From assembly GCA_039795755.1 (NCBI GenBank), contig JBDKLF010000052.1, positions 1-5,277 of the forward strand: 5,277 bases of DNA, read 5' to 3'. This DNA comes from JANNXY01 sp039795755 (GTDB lineage Bacteria; Patescibacteriota; Minisyncoccia; Phycocordibacterales; CAIZIN01). Of the stretch, positions 1-4,883 are shown piece by piece. The first letter of the stretch is position 1, and every line of letters begins with the position of its first letter. The position numbers and the translations under genes were made by a program. Under the pieces are notes generated by a model, which ran no database searches, was not told the origin of the DNA, and was given only the letters and a program-made list of their open reading frames with translations.

Positions 1-28
1 AAGACTCGAGCTTTGATTGCGCAACAGG

Positions 29-34
29 TATAAT
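29..34 (+). promoter_or_regulatory. -10 box TATAAT for the gene at 41, leaderless arrangement
   Basis: A perfect TATAAT ends six bases before the ATG at 41, so transcription should begin at or next to the start codon, giving a leaderless message. No convincing -35 hexamer is seen 16-18 bases upstream. The same spacing recurs at 2490-2495 and 4872-4877. Confidence 0.7.
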
Positions 35-40
35 ATCAAT

Positions 41-472
41 ATGAAATTATTCATTACACTATGTGCAGTTCTCATTATTGGGAGCGGTTTTGTCTTGGTG
101 TTTCGTCATGAAGCAGAAGCACCGGTACATCATGATGTACAAGATGTTGAGACCATCAAGATCACCGAGGGAAACTTTTCTTTGAAGTTACATGAATCAA
201 AAACGATTCCTGATGCAAAAATTATGCTGTCGAAAATAGTAGAAGATAGTCGTTGCTCCATCGGTGTACAGTGTATTTGGGCAGGAACTGCAAAAGCAGA
301 AATAACTATTGTTACCACTACGGGCACAAGTACTGAACATGTTGAATTAGGAAAGAGTGTGATAGTGGGGAATAACAAACTTACTTTTACTGACCTTTCT
401 CCGTCTCCACAAGCAGGCAAAACGATTGATCAAAATATGTATGAATGTATTTTCACCTATGCAAACAAATAA
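41..472 (+). CDS. Membrane-anchored or secreted hypothetical protein with DSRC/CIWAG cysteine motif
   Basis: This encodes 143 residues. Residues 4-21 are a hydrophobic N-terminal segment, read as a signal anchor or uncleaved signal peptide, so the rest should lie outside the membrane. The exported part looks beta-rich. It holds EDSRC followed by CIWAG (residues 68-82), with cysteines 72 and 78 spaced to form a disulfide, plus a third cysteine at 136. I recall this EDSRCPxxVxCIWAG pattern from uncharacterised exported proteins of several bacterial phyla, with no known function. The usual proline after the first cysteine is serine here. A TTG at 17 would add eight residues, but the TATAAT at 29-34 would then lie inside the gene, so ATG 41 is preferred. 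The 3' end overlaps msrA by 14 bases. A role in redox or envelope stress alongside MsrA is inference only. Confidence 0.85.
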   Translation: MKLFITLCAVLIIGSGFVLVFRHEAEAPVHHDVQDVETIKITEGNFSLKLHESKTIPDAKIMLSKIVEDSRCSIGVQCIWAGTAKAEITIVTTTGTSTEHVELGKSVIVGNNKLTFTDLSPSPQAGKTIDQNMYECIFTYANK

Positions 473-1001
473 ACTCTATCTCGCAGGAGGATGCTTCTGG
501 TGTGTTGAGCATGATATGCGAGCATTGCCGGGTGTGATTGAAGTTATTTCTGGATACAGTGGGAATAGTGAGCGTAAGCCGAGCTACGAGTCTCATCAGG
601 GCTATGTTGAATCAGTTGAGATTGAATATGATCCAGCAGAGATTTCCTACAAGAAAATCATACAGTTCTTTCTTGATCATATTGACCCAACTGATGCAGG
701 AGGACAATTCTATGATCGGGGAGAGAGTTATCAAACTGCAATTTTTTATACCAATGAAGAAGAAAAGCATATAGCAGAATCCTGTATCAATGAGTTGATA
801 GAGAGTCATCTCTACGACCGACCGATAGTGGTTCGCGTGCTTCCAAATCCAGCATTTTATCCAGCAGAAGCATATCATCAGCGCTATGCAGAGAAGAATC
901 CTGATCATTATAATGCCTATGCTAATGGGTCAGGAAGGAAACAATTGCAGGCAAAAGTCTGCCAAATTAGAGAACAAAAAAAGCTGGAATGGAAGGATTA
1001 G
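459..1001 (+). CDS. msrA: Peptide methionine (S)-S-oxide reductase MsrA
   Basis: MsrA reduces the S-epimer of methionine sulfoxide, free or in proteins, back to methionine, using thioredoxin-type electron donors. The 180-residue product has the catalytic GCFWC motif at residues 11-15 (nucleophile Cys12), GYSG at 32-35, the conserved Glu at 51, QFYDRGESYQTAIF around 83-96, and a FYPAEAYHQ...KNP...Y..Y motif near the C-terminus. The usual GHAE is replaced by GYVE. Cys168 near the C-terminus is a possible resolving cysteine. No MsrB domain is fused, and no signal peptide is seen, so it should be cytoplasmic. ATG 459 is chosen because the conserved domain starts a few residues later. ATG 441 and TTG 426 are in frame but lie deeper in the upstream gene. 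There is no Shine-Dalgarno sequence. The 14-base overlap with the upstream gene suggests joint transcription or a promoter inside that gene. Confidence 0.96.
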   Translation: MQTNKLYLAGGCFWCVEHDMRALPGVIEVISGYSGNSERKPSYESHQGYVESVEIEYDPAEISYKKIIQFFLDHIDPTDAGGQFYDRGESYQTAIFYTNEEEKHIAESCINELIESHLYDRPIVVRVLPNPAFYPAEAYHQRYAEKNPDHYNAYANGSGRKQLQAKVCQIREQKKLEWKD

Positions 1002-1003
1002 TG

Positions 1004-1012
1004 TGGTATAAT
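1004..1012 (+). promoter_or_regulatory. Extended -10 box (TGgTATAAT) before lemA
   Basis: A TG-N-TATAAT extended -10 element lies just after the msrA stop (999-1001). It should start transcription near 1019. The last two bases of the box are the first two of an in-frame ATG at 1011, which would therefore be absent from this transcript. This favours the lemA start at 1038, with a leader of about 19 bases. Confidence 0.6.
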
Positions 1013-1037
1013 GAACCTTTATCACTATTACATAATC

Positions 1038-1598
1038 ATGTCATTACCACTCATCATTCTCATAGTTCTCATTCTGTCGGTGTTATGGTTCATTGTTGCG
1101 TATAACCGCTTTATTACCTATATTCAGCGTGCCAAGGAAGCCTGGGCAGATATTGATATACAGCTCAAACGACGTTATGACCTCATCCCTAATCTCGTGA
1201 GTACTGTTAAGGGTTATATGACTCATGAGGCAACTACCTTCGAGAAGATTACCGAAGCTCGAACCAAGGCGATGAGTGCGGGATCACTTGGTGACAAGAC
1301 ACAGGCGGAGAATATGCTCGGAGGAGCACTTTCATCACTCTTTGCAGTAGCAGAGAATTACCCAGACCTCAAAGCAAATACCAACTTCCTCGATTTGCAG
1401 CGAGAACTTGCAGATACTGAAAACAAGATTCAGGCAGCACGACGATTCTACAATACTAATGTACGAGATCTCAATATTCGAATTGATCTCTTTCCTTCAC
1501 GATTGGTTGCACAAGTTTTTAAGTTTCAAAAGATGGAATTCTTCGAGCTTTCAGAAGGTGAAGCAGCAGCTCGAAATCCGGTTCAAGTTAATTTCTAA
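1038..1598 (+). CDS. lemA: LemA family membrane protein
   Basis: The 186-residue product has one N-terminal transmembrane segment (about residues 3-21) followed by the helical LemA domain. Family signatures run in order: AYNRF after the membrane segment, AWADID and QLKRRYDLIPNLV (residues 35-54), VKGYMTHE, AENYPDLKAN, FLDLQREL, TENKI, ARRFYN and a VQVNF end. Full family length is present. LemA proteins are membrane-tethered helical-bundle proteins of unclear biochemical role, often encoded beside HtpX-type proteases, as here. An in-frame ATG at 1011 would add nine residues (MNLYHYYII). I prefer ATG 1038 because it puts the hydrophobic segment right at the N-terminus and lies downstream of the start site expected from the -10 box at 1007-1012. 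No Shine-Dalgarno sequence is visible before either start. htpX follows after eight bases. Confidence 0.93.
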   Translation: MSLPLIILIVLILSVLWFIVAYNRFITYIQRAKEAWADIDIQLKRRYDLIPNLVSTVKGYMTHEATTFEKITEARTKAMSAGSLGDKTQAENMLGGALSSLFAVAENYPDLKANTNFLDLQRELADTENKIQAARRFYNTNVRDLNIRIDLFPSRLVAQVFKFQKMEFFELSEGEAAARNPVQVNF

Positions 1599-1606
1599 AT
1601 TTCATA

Positions 1607-2494
1607 ATGGCAACGCTCTATACACATCAGAGTGAAAACGTGAGCAAGACATGGATACTTATGATATTCATGTTTGGGTTAATTGTGAGTATTGGTTGGT
1701 TTCTTTCGTATTATTATAACGATCAAATTATTCTCTATATTGCAGTAGTGTTTAGTGTGGTGATGAATGTTGCGGGGTATTGGTTCTCAGACAAAGTTGC
1801 ATTGAGTATGTCTCGAGCGGTACCTGCATCAGAATCATCATATACTGAGTTGCATAATATTGTTGAGAACCTGGCGATTACCGCTGGACTTCCCAAGCCT
1901 CGTGCATACATTATTCCTGATCAAGCACCAAATGCTTTTGCTACAGGGAGAAATAAAGATCACGCTGCAATTGCAGTGACTGAAGGATTATTGCAACGTC
2001 TCGATAGAAGTGAGCTAGAAGGAGTCATCGCTCACGAACTTTCTCATATTGGTAATAGAGATATTTTAATTTCAACAATTGCAGTGGTACTTGCAGGGTG
2101 TATATCAATTGTCTCAGATTTCTTTTTGCGGGGAATGATTCGTAGAAACAGTGATGATAATAAAGGTGGTAATGCGCTCGTGATCATCGGCATTCTCCTC
2201 ATGATACTTGCTCCACTCTTTGCAGTACTTATTCGATTGGCGATTTCACGCAAGCGAGAATTTCTTGCTGATGCTTCAGGAGCATTGCTTACACGATATC
2301 CAGAAGGATTAGCCAAAGCACTCGAAAAGATTGCCGCATATGATCATCCAATGAATCATGCTTCTGATGCGACTGCGCATATGTTTATCTCCAATCCTTT
2401 TGGTTCACAAGCACTCAAGGGAATCCATGGTCTCTTTGCAACACATCCTCCTGTGGACGAACGTATACGTGCTTTGCGTGATTTGTCGGTATAA
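1607..2494 (+). CDS. htpX: Membrane zinc metalloprotease HtpX (M48 family)
   Basis: HtpX is a membrane-embedded endoprotease that degrades damaged or misfolded membrane proteins with its active site facing the cytoplasm. The 295-residue product has two N-terminal membrane segments (about 16-36 and 41-59), the PNAFATGR motif at 108-115, the zinc-binding HELSH at 143-147 (His143 and His147 ligands, Glu144 catalytic), two more hydrophobic segments (about 153-176 and 189-212), and REFLADASG from 217, whose Glu218 should be the third zinc ligand. It ends with FATHPPVDERI near the C-terminus, typical of the family. Length is normal and no key residue is missing. It starts eight bases after lemA, with no Shine-Dalgarno sequence. 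A weak -10-like TAAATT overlaps the lemA stop. Its TAA stop lies inside the -10 box of the next gene. Confidence 0.97.
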   Translation: MATLYTHQSENVSKTWILMIFMFGLIVSIGWFLSYYYNDQIILYIAVVFSVVMNVAGYWFSDKVALSMSRAVPASESSYTELHNIVENLAITAGLPKPRAYIIPDQAPNAFATGRNKDHAAIAVTEGLLQRLDRSELEGVIAHELSHIGNRDILISTIAVVLAGCISIVSDFFLRGMIRRNSDDNKGGNALVIIGILLMILAPLFAVLIRLAISRKREFLADASGALLTRYPEGLAKALEKIAAYDHPMNHASDATAHMFISNPFGSQALKGIHGLFATHPPVDERIRALRDLSV

Positions 2495-2495
2495 T
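2490..2495 (+). promoter_or_regulatory. -10 box TATAAT overlapping the htpX stop, leaderless arrangement
   Basis: A perfect TATAAT ends six bases before ATG 2502, and the htpX stop codon TAA (2492-2494) is part of the box. The spacing matches the box before the gene at 41, implying a transcript that starts at or beside the AUG. No -35 hexamer is evident. Confidence 0.7.
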
Positions 2496-2501
2496 ACTAC
2501 T

Positions 2502-3074
2502 ATGACACTTTGGAAGCCGCTTGATTGGTTCTTGTACAAGATTTTTTTGTCATGGTGGCCTCGCTCGATTGAGCCCAACCATATTACGGTATTTCGCTTT
2601 GTTGCTATTCCTCCCGTTATCTATTTCATTGTGACTGGTAATTACATGATAGGTATTCCATTGTTCGCCATTGCAGCATTTTCTGATGCGCTTGATGGAG
2701 CTCTTGCTCGTATGACATTGCAGGTGACTGAATGGGGGAAGTTGTACGATCCACTTGCTGATAAATTATTGATTGGCTCAGTTGCTGCAATTGTAGTGAC
2801 ACAATATCTCGGTGCACTTGTTACGGTACTTATTGTGGGAGTAGAAGGGATTCTCATTGTGACTGCGTGGTGGAAGAAAAACATTCTTAAGAAAAAGAAT
2901 ATCGAAGCAGGTGTCTTGGGCAAGGTCAAAATGGTACTTCAGTCAGTAGGTGTAGGACTGCTTCTCGTCTTTGCGGTAAATGGCTCGTTACTTGTCTTTG
3001 GTATATCAGAAGTACTTATTGCTGCTGCAATTATTTGTGCGATAGGGAGTTTGTTTACCTATAACTCTGTGTAA
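2502..3074 (+). CDS. CDP-alcohol phosphatidyltransferase, PgsA-like
   Basis: Members join a CDP-diacylglycerol (or CDP-alcohol) to an acceptor alcohol in the membrane. The 190-residue polytopic protein has the complete CDP-OH-P signature D-x2-DG-x2-AR-x8-G-x3-D-x3-D, with Asp62, Asp65, Asp83 and Asp87 binding metal and catalysing transfer. PNHITVFR (25-32) precedes it, and GKVKMVLQ follows in the position of the GKxKTxxQ of phosphatidylglycerophosphate synthases, with Met for Thr. Together these favour PgsA-type activity (glycerol-3-phosphate acceptor) over the other subfamilies, but the acceptor cannot be proven from this. The frame is open upstream into htpX (to about 2358). ATG 2502 is chosen because the conserved N-terminus begins there and a TATAAT stands six bases ahead. 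Its end abuts the U-tract of a terminator serving the opposite strand, and no + strand terminator is visible. Confidence 0.93.
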   Translation: MTLWKPLDWFLYKIFLSWWPRSIEPNHITVFRFVAIPPVIYFIVTGNYMIGIPLFAIAAFSDALDGALARMTLQVTEWGKLYDPLADKLLIGSVAAIVVTQYLGALVTVLIVGVEGILIVTAWWKKNILKKKNIEAGVLGKVKMVLQSVGVGLLLVFAVNGSLLVFGISEVLIAAAIICAIGSLFTYNSV

Positions 3075-3115
3075 AAAATAAAAATGCCGCACTAGAGGGA
3101 TGCTCCAATGCGGCA
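3073..3115 (-). terminator. Intrinsic terminator for the minus-strand gene ending at 3138
   Basis: Read on the minus strand, TGCCGCA (3115-3109) pairs with TGCGGCA (3091-3085). A GAG/CTC inner stem can form within the 17-base loop. The hairpin is followed at once by TTTTTATTTTTT (3084-3073). It lies about 20 bases after the minus-strand stop codon. On the plus strand no T-run follows, so it should not stop the phosphatidyltransferase transcript from the other side. Confidence 0.88.
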
Positions 3116-3137
3116 CGGTATGATACCGGAATCAGGC

Positions 3138-3704
3138 CTAGTTTGGCTTGTGCGTCGAACCAGGGGTTGATGAGCTTGTGAAGACGAACTCGATGGTGTG
3201 AACTTTGCAGGTTTGGGAGGTAAACGCGGTCACCGGATCGTCCTCATCGCTGCGAGCGTTGTCTCCACGGTAAACAACTTCGAAGTCTTTCCGGATGCCG
3301 ACGATGCCTTTGTTCTCGGGGGCAATCGAACCGTATTCGAGCGAGATGCCTGCCTGAAAGACGCGGTCGACCGAAATGAATTCCCGGTAGGGTCCGGATA
3401 GTTCTTTCCGAAGGCGTTCCATGTTCTCATTGAATTTCCTTTCGATCTCCTTCGGGATGGAATCACCGTGGGTTGTGTGGTCTACTCCGTGGGCACTGAT
3501 ATGGTCCCCCATGCTATCGACGATTCCTTTGACCACCTCGAGCTTTTCGGCGCGCAGGAGCCAGAGTTTCTTCATGTCATCCGTGAGGACTCCGACAGGA
3601 TGGTCCTTGCCGTCACGCTTTTTTTGGGGCGCGAGGCGGTTTCCTTCGATTGCGATTGCAGTTGCTGCGGCGAGAAGTGCCGTTAGCGAGGTCAATGTTT
3701 TCAT
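3138..3704 (-). CDS. Exported hypothetical protein with atypical GC-rich codons
   Basis: I do not recognise this family. The 188-residue product starts with a good signal peptide (MKTLTSL, then an Ala-rich hydrophobic run to about residue 18, possible cleavage after AIA), so it is probably secreted or periplasm-like. Residues 41-105 are charged and look helical, with a His-rich stretch (DHISAHGVDHTTHG) at 67-80. The C-terminal part looks beta-rich, has one cysteine (166), and ends in a Ser/Thr tail. An in-frame ATG at 3743 would prepend 13 polar residues. I chose 3704 because it gives a clean signal peptide, but 3743 remains possible. Neither has a well-placed Shine-Dalgarno sequence. By hand, about two thirds of codons end in G or C (many ATC, GTC, CTC), unlike the flanking genes, which suggests acquisition. 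It has its own promoter (3843-3871), a structured leader and a terminator. Two shorter plus-strand frames over it lack such support. Confidence 0.8.
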   Translation of the reverse strand: MKTLTSLTALLAAATAIAIEGNRLAPQKKRDGKDHPVGVLTDDMKKLWLLRAEKLEVVKGIVDSMGDHISAHGVDHTTHGDSIPKEIERKFNENMERLRKELSGPYREFISVDRVFQAGISLEYGSIAPENKGIVGIRKDFEVVYRGDNARSDEDDPVTAFTSQTCKVHTIEFVFTSSSTPGSTHKPN

Positions 3705-3749
3705 GTGCTGATTGGTGTTTTGAGTGCTGTCCTTCTGCGACATGCAGTT

Positions 3750-3801
3750 GGATCACAGCAAGCATAACACCGTTTTGAAGATGTTTTGTTTGCTATGATC
3801 C
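3750..3801 (-). repeat. Inverted repeat, predicted 12-bp hairpin in the 5' leader of the minus-strand gene
   Basis: Arms 3790-3801 and 3750-3761 pair over 12 positions around a 28-base loop. In minus-strand RNA every pair forms (one is U-G). In plus-strand RNA the same position is an A-C mismatch. This supports a role in the RNA transcribed toward the gene at 3704/3743. The arm ends seven bases before ATG 3743. No U-run follows, so it is not a simple terminator. An extended -10-like TGtTATGCT (3761-3769) lies partly in the loop and is an alternative reading. Confidence 0.6.
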
Positions 3802-3842
3802 ACTGATTTTATCCCTGAGTCTGTAAAGATCGTACGGAAAGT

Positions 3843-3871
3843 ATACTAGAACATTTATGTGACTATGTCAA
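3843..3871 (-). promoter_or_regulatory. Minus-strand promoter TTGACA-N17-TAGTAT
   Basis: A consensus -35 TTGACA (3871-3866) is followed by an exact 17-base spacer and TAGTAT (3848-3843). TATACT at 3845-3840 is a better -10 match, but its spacing is 20. Transcription would start near 3836 and give a leader of about 90 to 130 bases that contains the hairpin at 3750-3801. The -10 variant TAGTAT is also the one read before the tRNA-Ser gene. Confidence 0.65.
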
Positions 3872-3873
3872 TA

Positions 3874-4095
3874 CTAGCTCACGCGGTTTTTTGATTTGTT
3901 TATTTTACGCTGGCGACTATCGAGTGAATTACTGTAGTCATCATTTTGATCATCATCGGGAGATTTCATATGTACTTGATTATGATACTCACTTTGTTTC
4001 GAGTATGAGATGAGATCATCTACCGTATAGCCTGCGCTACTACTGAGAAGGGTAAGTGCTAACATACTGGTCATAAATTTTCGTTTATATTTCAT
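3874..4095 (-). CDS. Small predicted secreted protein, 73 residues, hypothetical
   Basis: I do not recognise this protein. Residues 1-22 form a typical signal peptide: a basic start (MKYKRK), a hydrophobic core (MLALTLLSSS), and a possible cleavage site after SSA. That leaves a mature peptide of about 50 residues rich in Asp, Asn, Ser and Lys, with an acidic middle (SPDDDQNDDYS) and a basic tail (RQRKINKSKNR). It has no cysteine and no lipobox. It is likely disordered once exported. No Shine-Dalgarno sequence precedes the ATG. A TATACT at 4130-4135 could give a leader of about 28 bases, and phased repeats lie above it. It is AT-rich like the neighbours and unlike the next gene on the strand, and no terminator separates the two. 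Its stop codon lies just upstream of that gene's promoter. The intact signal peptide is the main support for its being a real gene. Confidence 0.6.
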   Translation of the reverse strand: MKYKRKFMTSMLALTLLSSSAGYTVDDLISYSKQSEYHNQVHMKSPDDDQNDDYSNSLDSRQRKINKSKNRVS

Positions 4096-4129
4096 ATGTG
4101 TTTGTACAATTAACTACTAATACCTCATA

Positions 4130-4162
4130 AGTATAAGAAGCGAAGATGAAGGGGAGATGAAG
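4130..4162 (-). promoter_or_regulatory. Three phased 11-bp direct repeats leading into a -10 box
   Basis: On the minus strand, three consecutive 11-mers read CTTCATCTCCC, CTTCATCTTCG and CTTCTTATACT. The first two share eight bases (CTTCATCT), and the third ends in the -10-like TATACT (4135-4130). Direct repeats spaced by one helical turn in place of a -35 box are typical of sites for OmpR/PhoB-type response regulators. That reading is inference, and no regulator is encoded in the window. The likely target is the small secreted protein starting at 4095. Confidence 0.4.
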
Positions 4163-4197
4163 AACCTTTAGGGAATATGTTTCTTTTTTATATAAGA

Positions 4198-4225
4198 CTA
4201 CTACTTTGAGTAATCAGAGTAGTAG
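4198..4225. repeat. Inverted repeat across the 3' end of the TPR-like gene
   Basis: CTACTACTTTGA (4198-4209) and TCAGAGTAGTAG (4214-4225) are inverse complements at 11 of 12 positions around a GTAA loop. The repeat spans the last codons and stop of the minus-strand gene. On the minus strand the sequence after it is TCTTATAT, a poor U-tract, so it may be a weak terminator or a 3' stabilising hairpin, or a by-product of the Tyr/Ser codons there. Confidence 0.4.
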
Positions 4226-4713
4226 TTAGGAACTCCTCTTTCCTTCAATCCCTGAATGAAATTTCCTAAGATAATTTTATTCCTACCTTCTTTCATTTGA
4301 AGAAACATTTCTTTAAGTTTTTGTATGTCAGAGTTTAGGTATGCAACAGTGCCTTCGATGTAAAACACATCTTGTTCATAACCTTCCCAATCTACTTCTT
4401 TTGCTGATGTTAAAGCTGCTTCAAAATATGTAAGAGTATCTCCGGAATTTGATTCTGCGTATATCTGACCTATATGAAATTGTGTAAGAGATAATATGGC
4501 GTAATAACTCGCCTTTTCGTCACTATCCTCGAATATTTCTCTAACATTCGAATCTGTTAAGAGCTTTAGGTTTTCAAAAGCCTGATCACGAGAAGGAGTT
4601 GATTGATCCAAATCGCGCACTTTCTCTAAAAAATCTTCGGGTAGAATTTCTTTTGAAAGAACTTGATTCTTTAGTTTATCTTGAGGTAATTCTTGATTTG
4701 TTTTTTGCTCCAT
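4201..4713 (-). CDS. Cytoplasmic TPR-like hypothetical protein
   Basis: The 170-residue product has no signal peptide or membrane segment and no cysteine. It is acidic and almost wholly helical by composition. Residues 66-106 (YYAILSLTQFHIGQIY, then LTYFEAALTSAKEV) resemble one tetratricopeptide repeat, with the small residue in helix A and the Ala-rich helix B. Residues 112-141 (FYIEGTVAYL, then KLKEMFLQM) may be a second, degenerate unit. The first 35 residues are a charged leader. TPR folds usually mediate protein-protein contacts, and no specific partner can be named. ATG 4713 is chosen because an extended -10 box (TGaTATAAT) ends eight bases before it, implying a leader of only zero to three bases. 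It lies 31 bases below the 3' end of tRNA-Ser with no terminator between, so read-through from the tRNA is also possible. Confidence 0.85.
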   Translation of the reverse strand: MEQKTNQELPQDKLKNQVLSKEILPEDFLEKVRDLDQSTPSRDQAFENLKLLTDSNVREIFEDSDEKASYYAILSLTQFHIGQIYAESNSGDTLTYFEAALTSAKEVDWEGYEQDVFYIEGTVAYLNSDIQKLKEMFLQMKEGRNKIILGNFIQGLKERGVPNYYSDYSK

Positions 4714-4721
4714 GCTTAACC

Positions 4722-4730
4722 ATTATATCA
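4722..4730 (-). promoter_or_regulatory. Extended -10 box (TGaTATAAT) for the TPR-like gene
   Basis: On the minus strand TG-A-TATAAT ends eight bases before ATG 4713. The start site would fall at or within about three bases of the AUG, so this message also seems leaderless or nearly so. No -35 box is evident, as expected for an extended -10 element. Confidence 0.6.
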
Positions 4731-4744
4731 GCATTCTTATTTTG

Positions 4745-4829
4745 CGGAGGGTAGGAGATTCGAACTCCTGGTACCTTACGGCACGCTGCCTTTCCAAGAC
4801 AGTGCACTAGACCACTATGCGAACCCTCC
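4745..4829 (-). tRNA. tRNA-Ser (anticodon GGA)
   Basis: The 85-base minus-strand sequence folds as a type II tRNA. The acceptor is GGAGGGT/ACCCTCC, the D stem GCAT/GTGC has a GG-containing loop, the anticodon stem is CTGTC/GGCAG, and the loop TTGGAAA places GGA (4793-4795) at positions 34-36. A long variable arm GTGCC-GTAA-GGTAC follows, then the T stem AGGAG/CTCCT with loop TTCGAAT. The long variable arm and the G discriminator (4745) agree with serine. The tRNA would read UCC and UCU. The 3' CCA is not encoded (CAA follows), so it must be added after transcription. Confidence 0.96.
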
Positions 4830-4838
4830 AGATAATTC

Positions 4839-4866
4839 ATACTACATGGCAGGGAAGCATTTTCAA
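4839..4866 (-). promoter_or_regulatory. Promoter of tRNA-Ser, TTGAAA-N16-TAGTAT
   Basis: On the minus strand TTGAAA (4866-4861), a 16-base spacer and TAGTAT (4844-4839) stand nine bases before the first base of the mature tRNA. That fits initiation one to three bases upstream of the 5' end. The -35 box lies within the palindrome at 4856-4872. Confidence 0.5.
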
Positions 4867-4872
4867 AATGCT
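4856..4872. promoter_or_regulatory. Perfect 17-bp palindrome between divergent tRNA-Ser and tspO, candidate operator
   Basis: AGCATTTT-C-AAAATGCT has perfect eight-base arms around one central base. It covers the -35 box of the tRNA promoter and touches the first base of the tspO -10 box. Perfect symmetry and this placement suggest a site for a dimeric repressor. With a one-base centre it is a poor RNA hairpin. Confidence 0.5.
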
Positions 4873-4877
4873 ATACT
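4869..4877 (+). promoter_or_regulatory. Extended -10 box (TGcTATACT) for tspO, leaderless arrangement
   Basis: TG-C-TATACT ends exactly six bases before ATG 4884, the same spacing as at 29-34 and 2490-2495. Transcription should start at the AUG. No Shine-Dalgarno sequence is present. Confidence 0.6.
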
Positions 4878-4883
4878 ATAAGG

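Noticed and set aside
17..40. TTG start at 17 for the first gene
   Set aside because: It would put a perfect TATAAT inside the coding sequence and add residues before the membrane segment. ATG 41 fits better.
485..493. AGGAGG followed directly by ATG, resembling a strong ribosome binding site and start
   Set aside because: It encodes the AGGCF stretch around the MsrA active site. The ATG is out of frame and has no spacing from the purine run, so it is coding sequence.
2358..2501. Longer N-terminus for the phosphatidyltransferase starting inside htpX
   Set aside because: It would overlap htpX by over 130 bases, and the added residues are the out-of-frame reading of htpX, with no family similarity.
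3085..3115. Hairpin as a terminator for the plus-strand phosphatidyltransferase gene
   Set aside because: On the plus strand the A-run precedes the stem and no T-run follows, so only the minus-strand reading is a terminator.
3116..3128. Small palindrome CGGTAT-G-ATACCG between the minus-strand stop and the terminator
   Set aside because: It is short, forms at most a four-pair stem with a usable loop, and is explainable by chance beside the terminator.
3421..3711. Open plus-strand frames (3198-3401, 3421-3711, 3468-3686) in the GC-rich region
   Set aside because: The minus frame is longer, has a signal peptide, GC-rich third positions, a promoter and a terminator. The plus frames have none of these and are shadows of few stop codons in GC-rich DNA.
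3747..3804. Integron attC-like site (GTTGGAT at one edge of the inverted repeat)
   Set aside because: The core would need RYYYAAC first and GTTRRRY last. Here the order is reversed and the other edge reads ATCCACT, so it does not match. No integrase is present.
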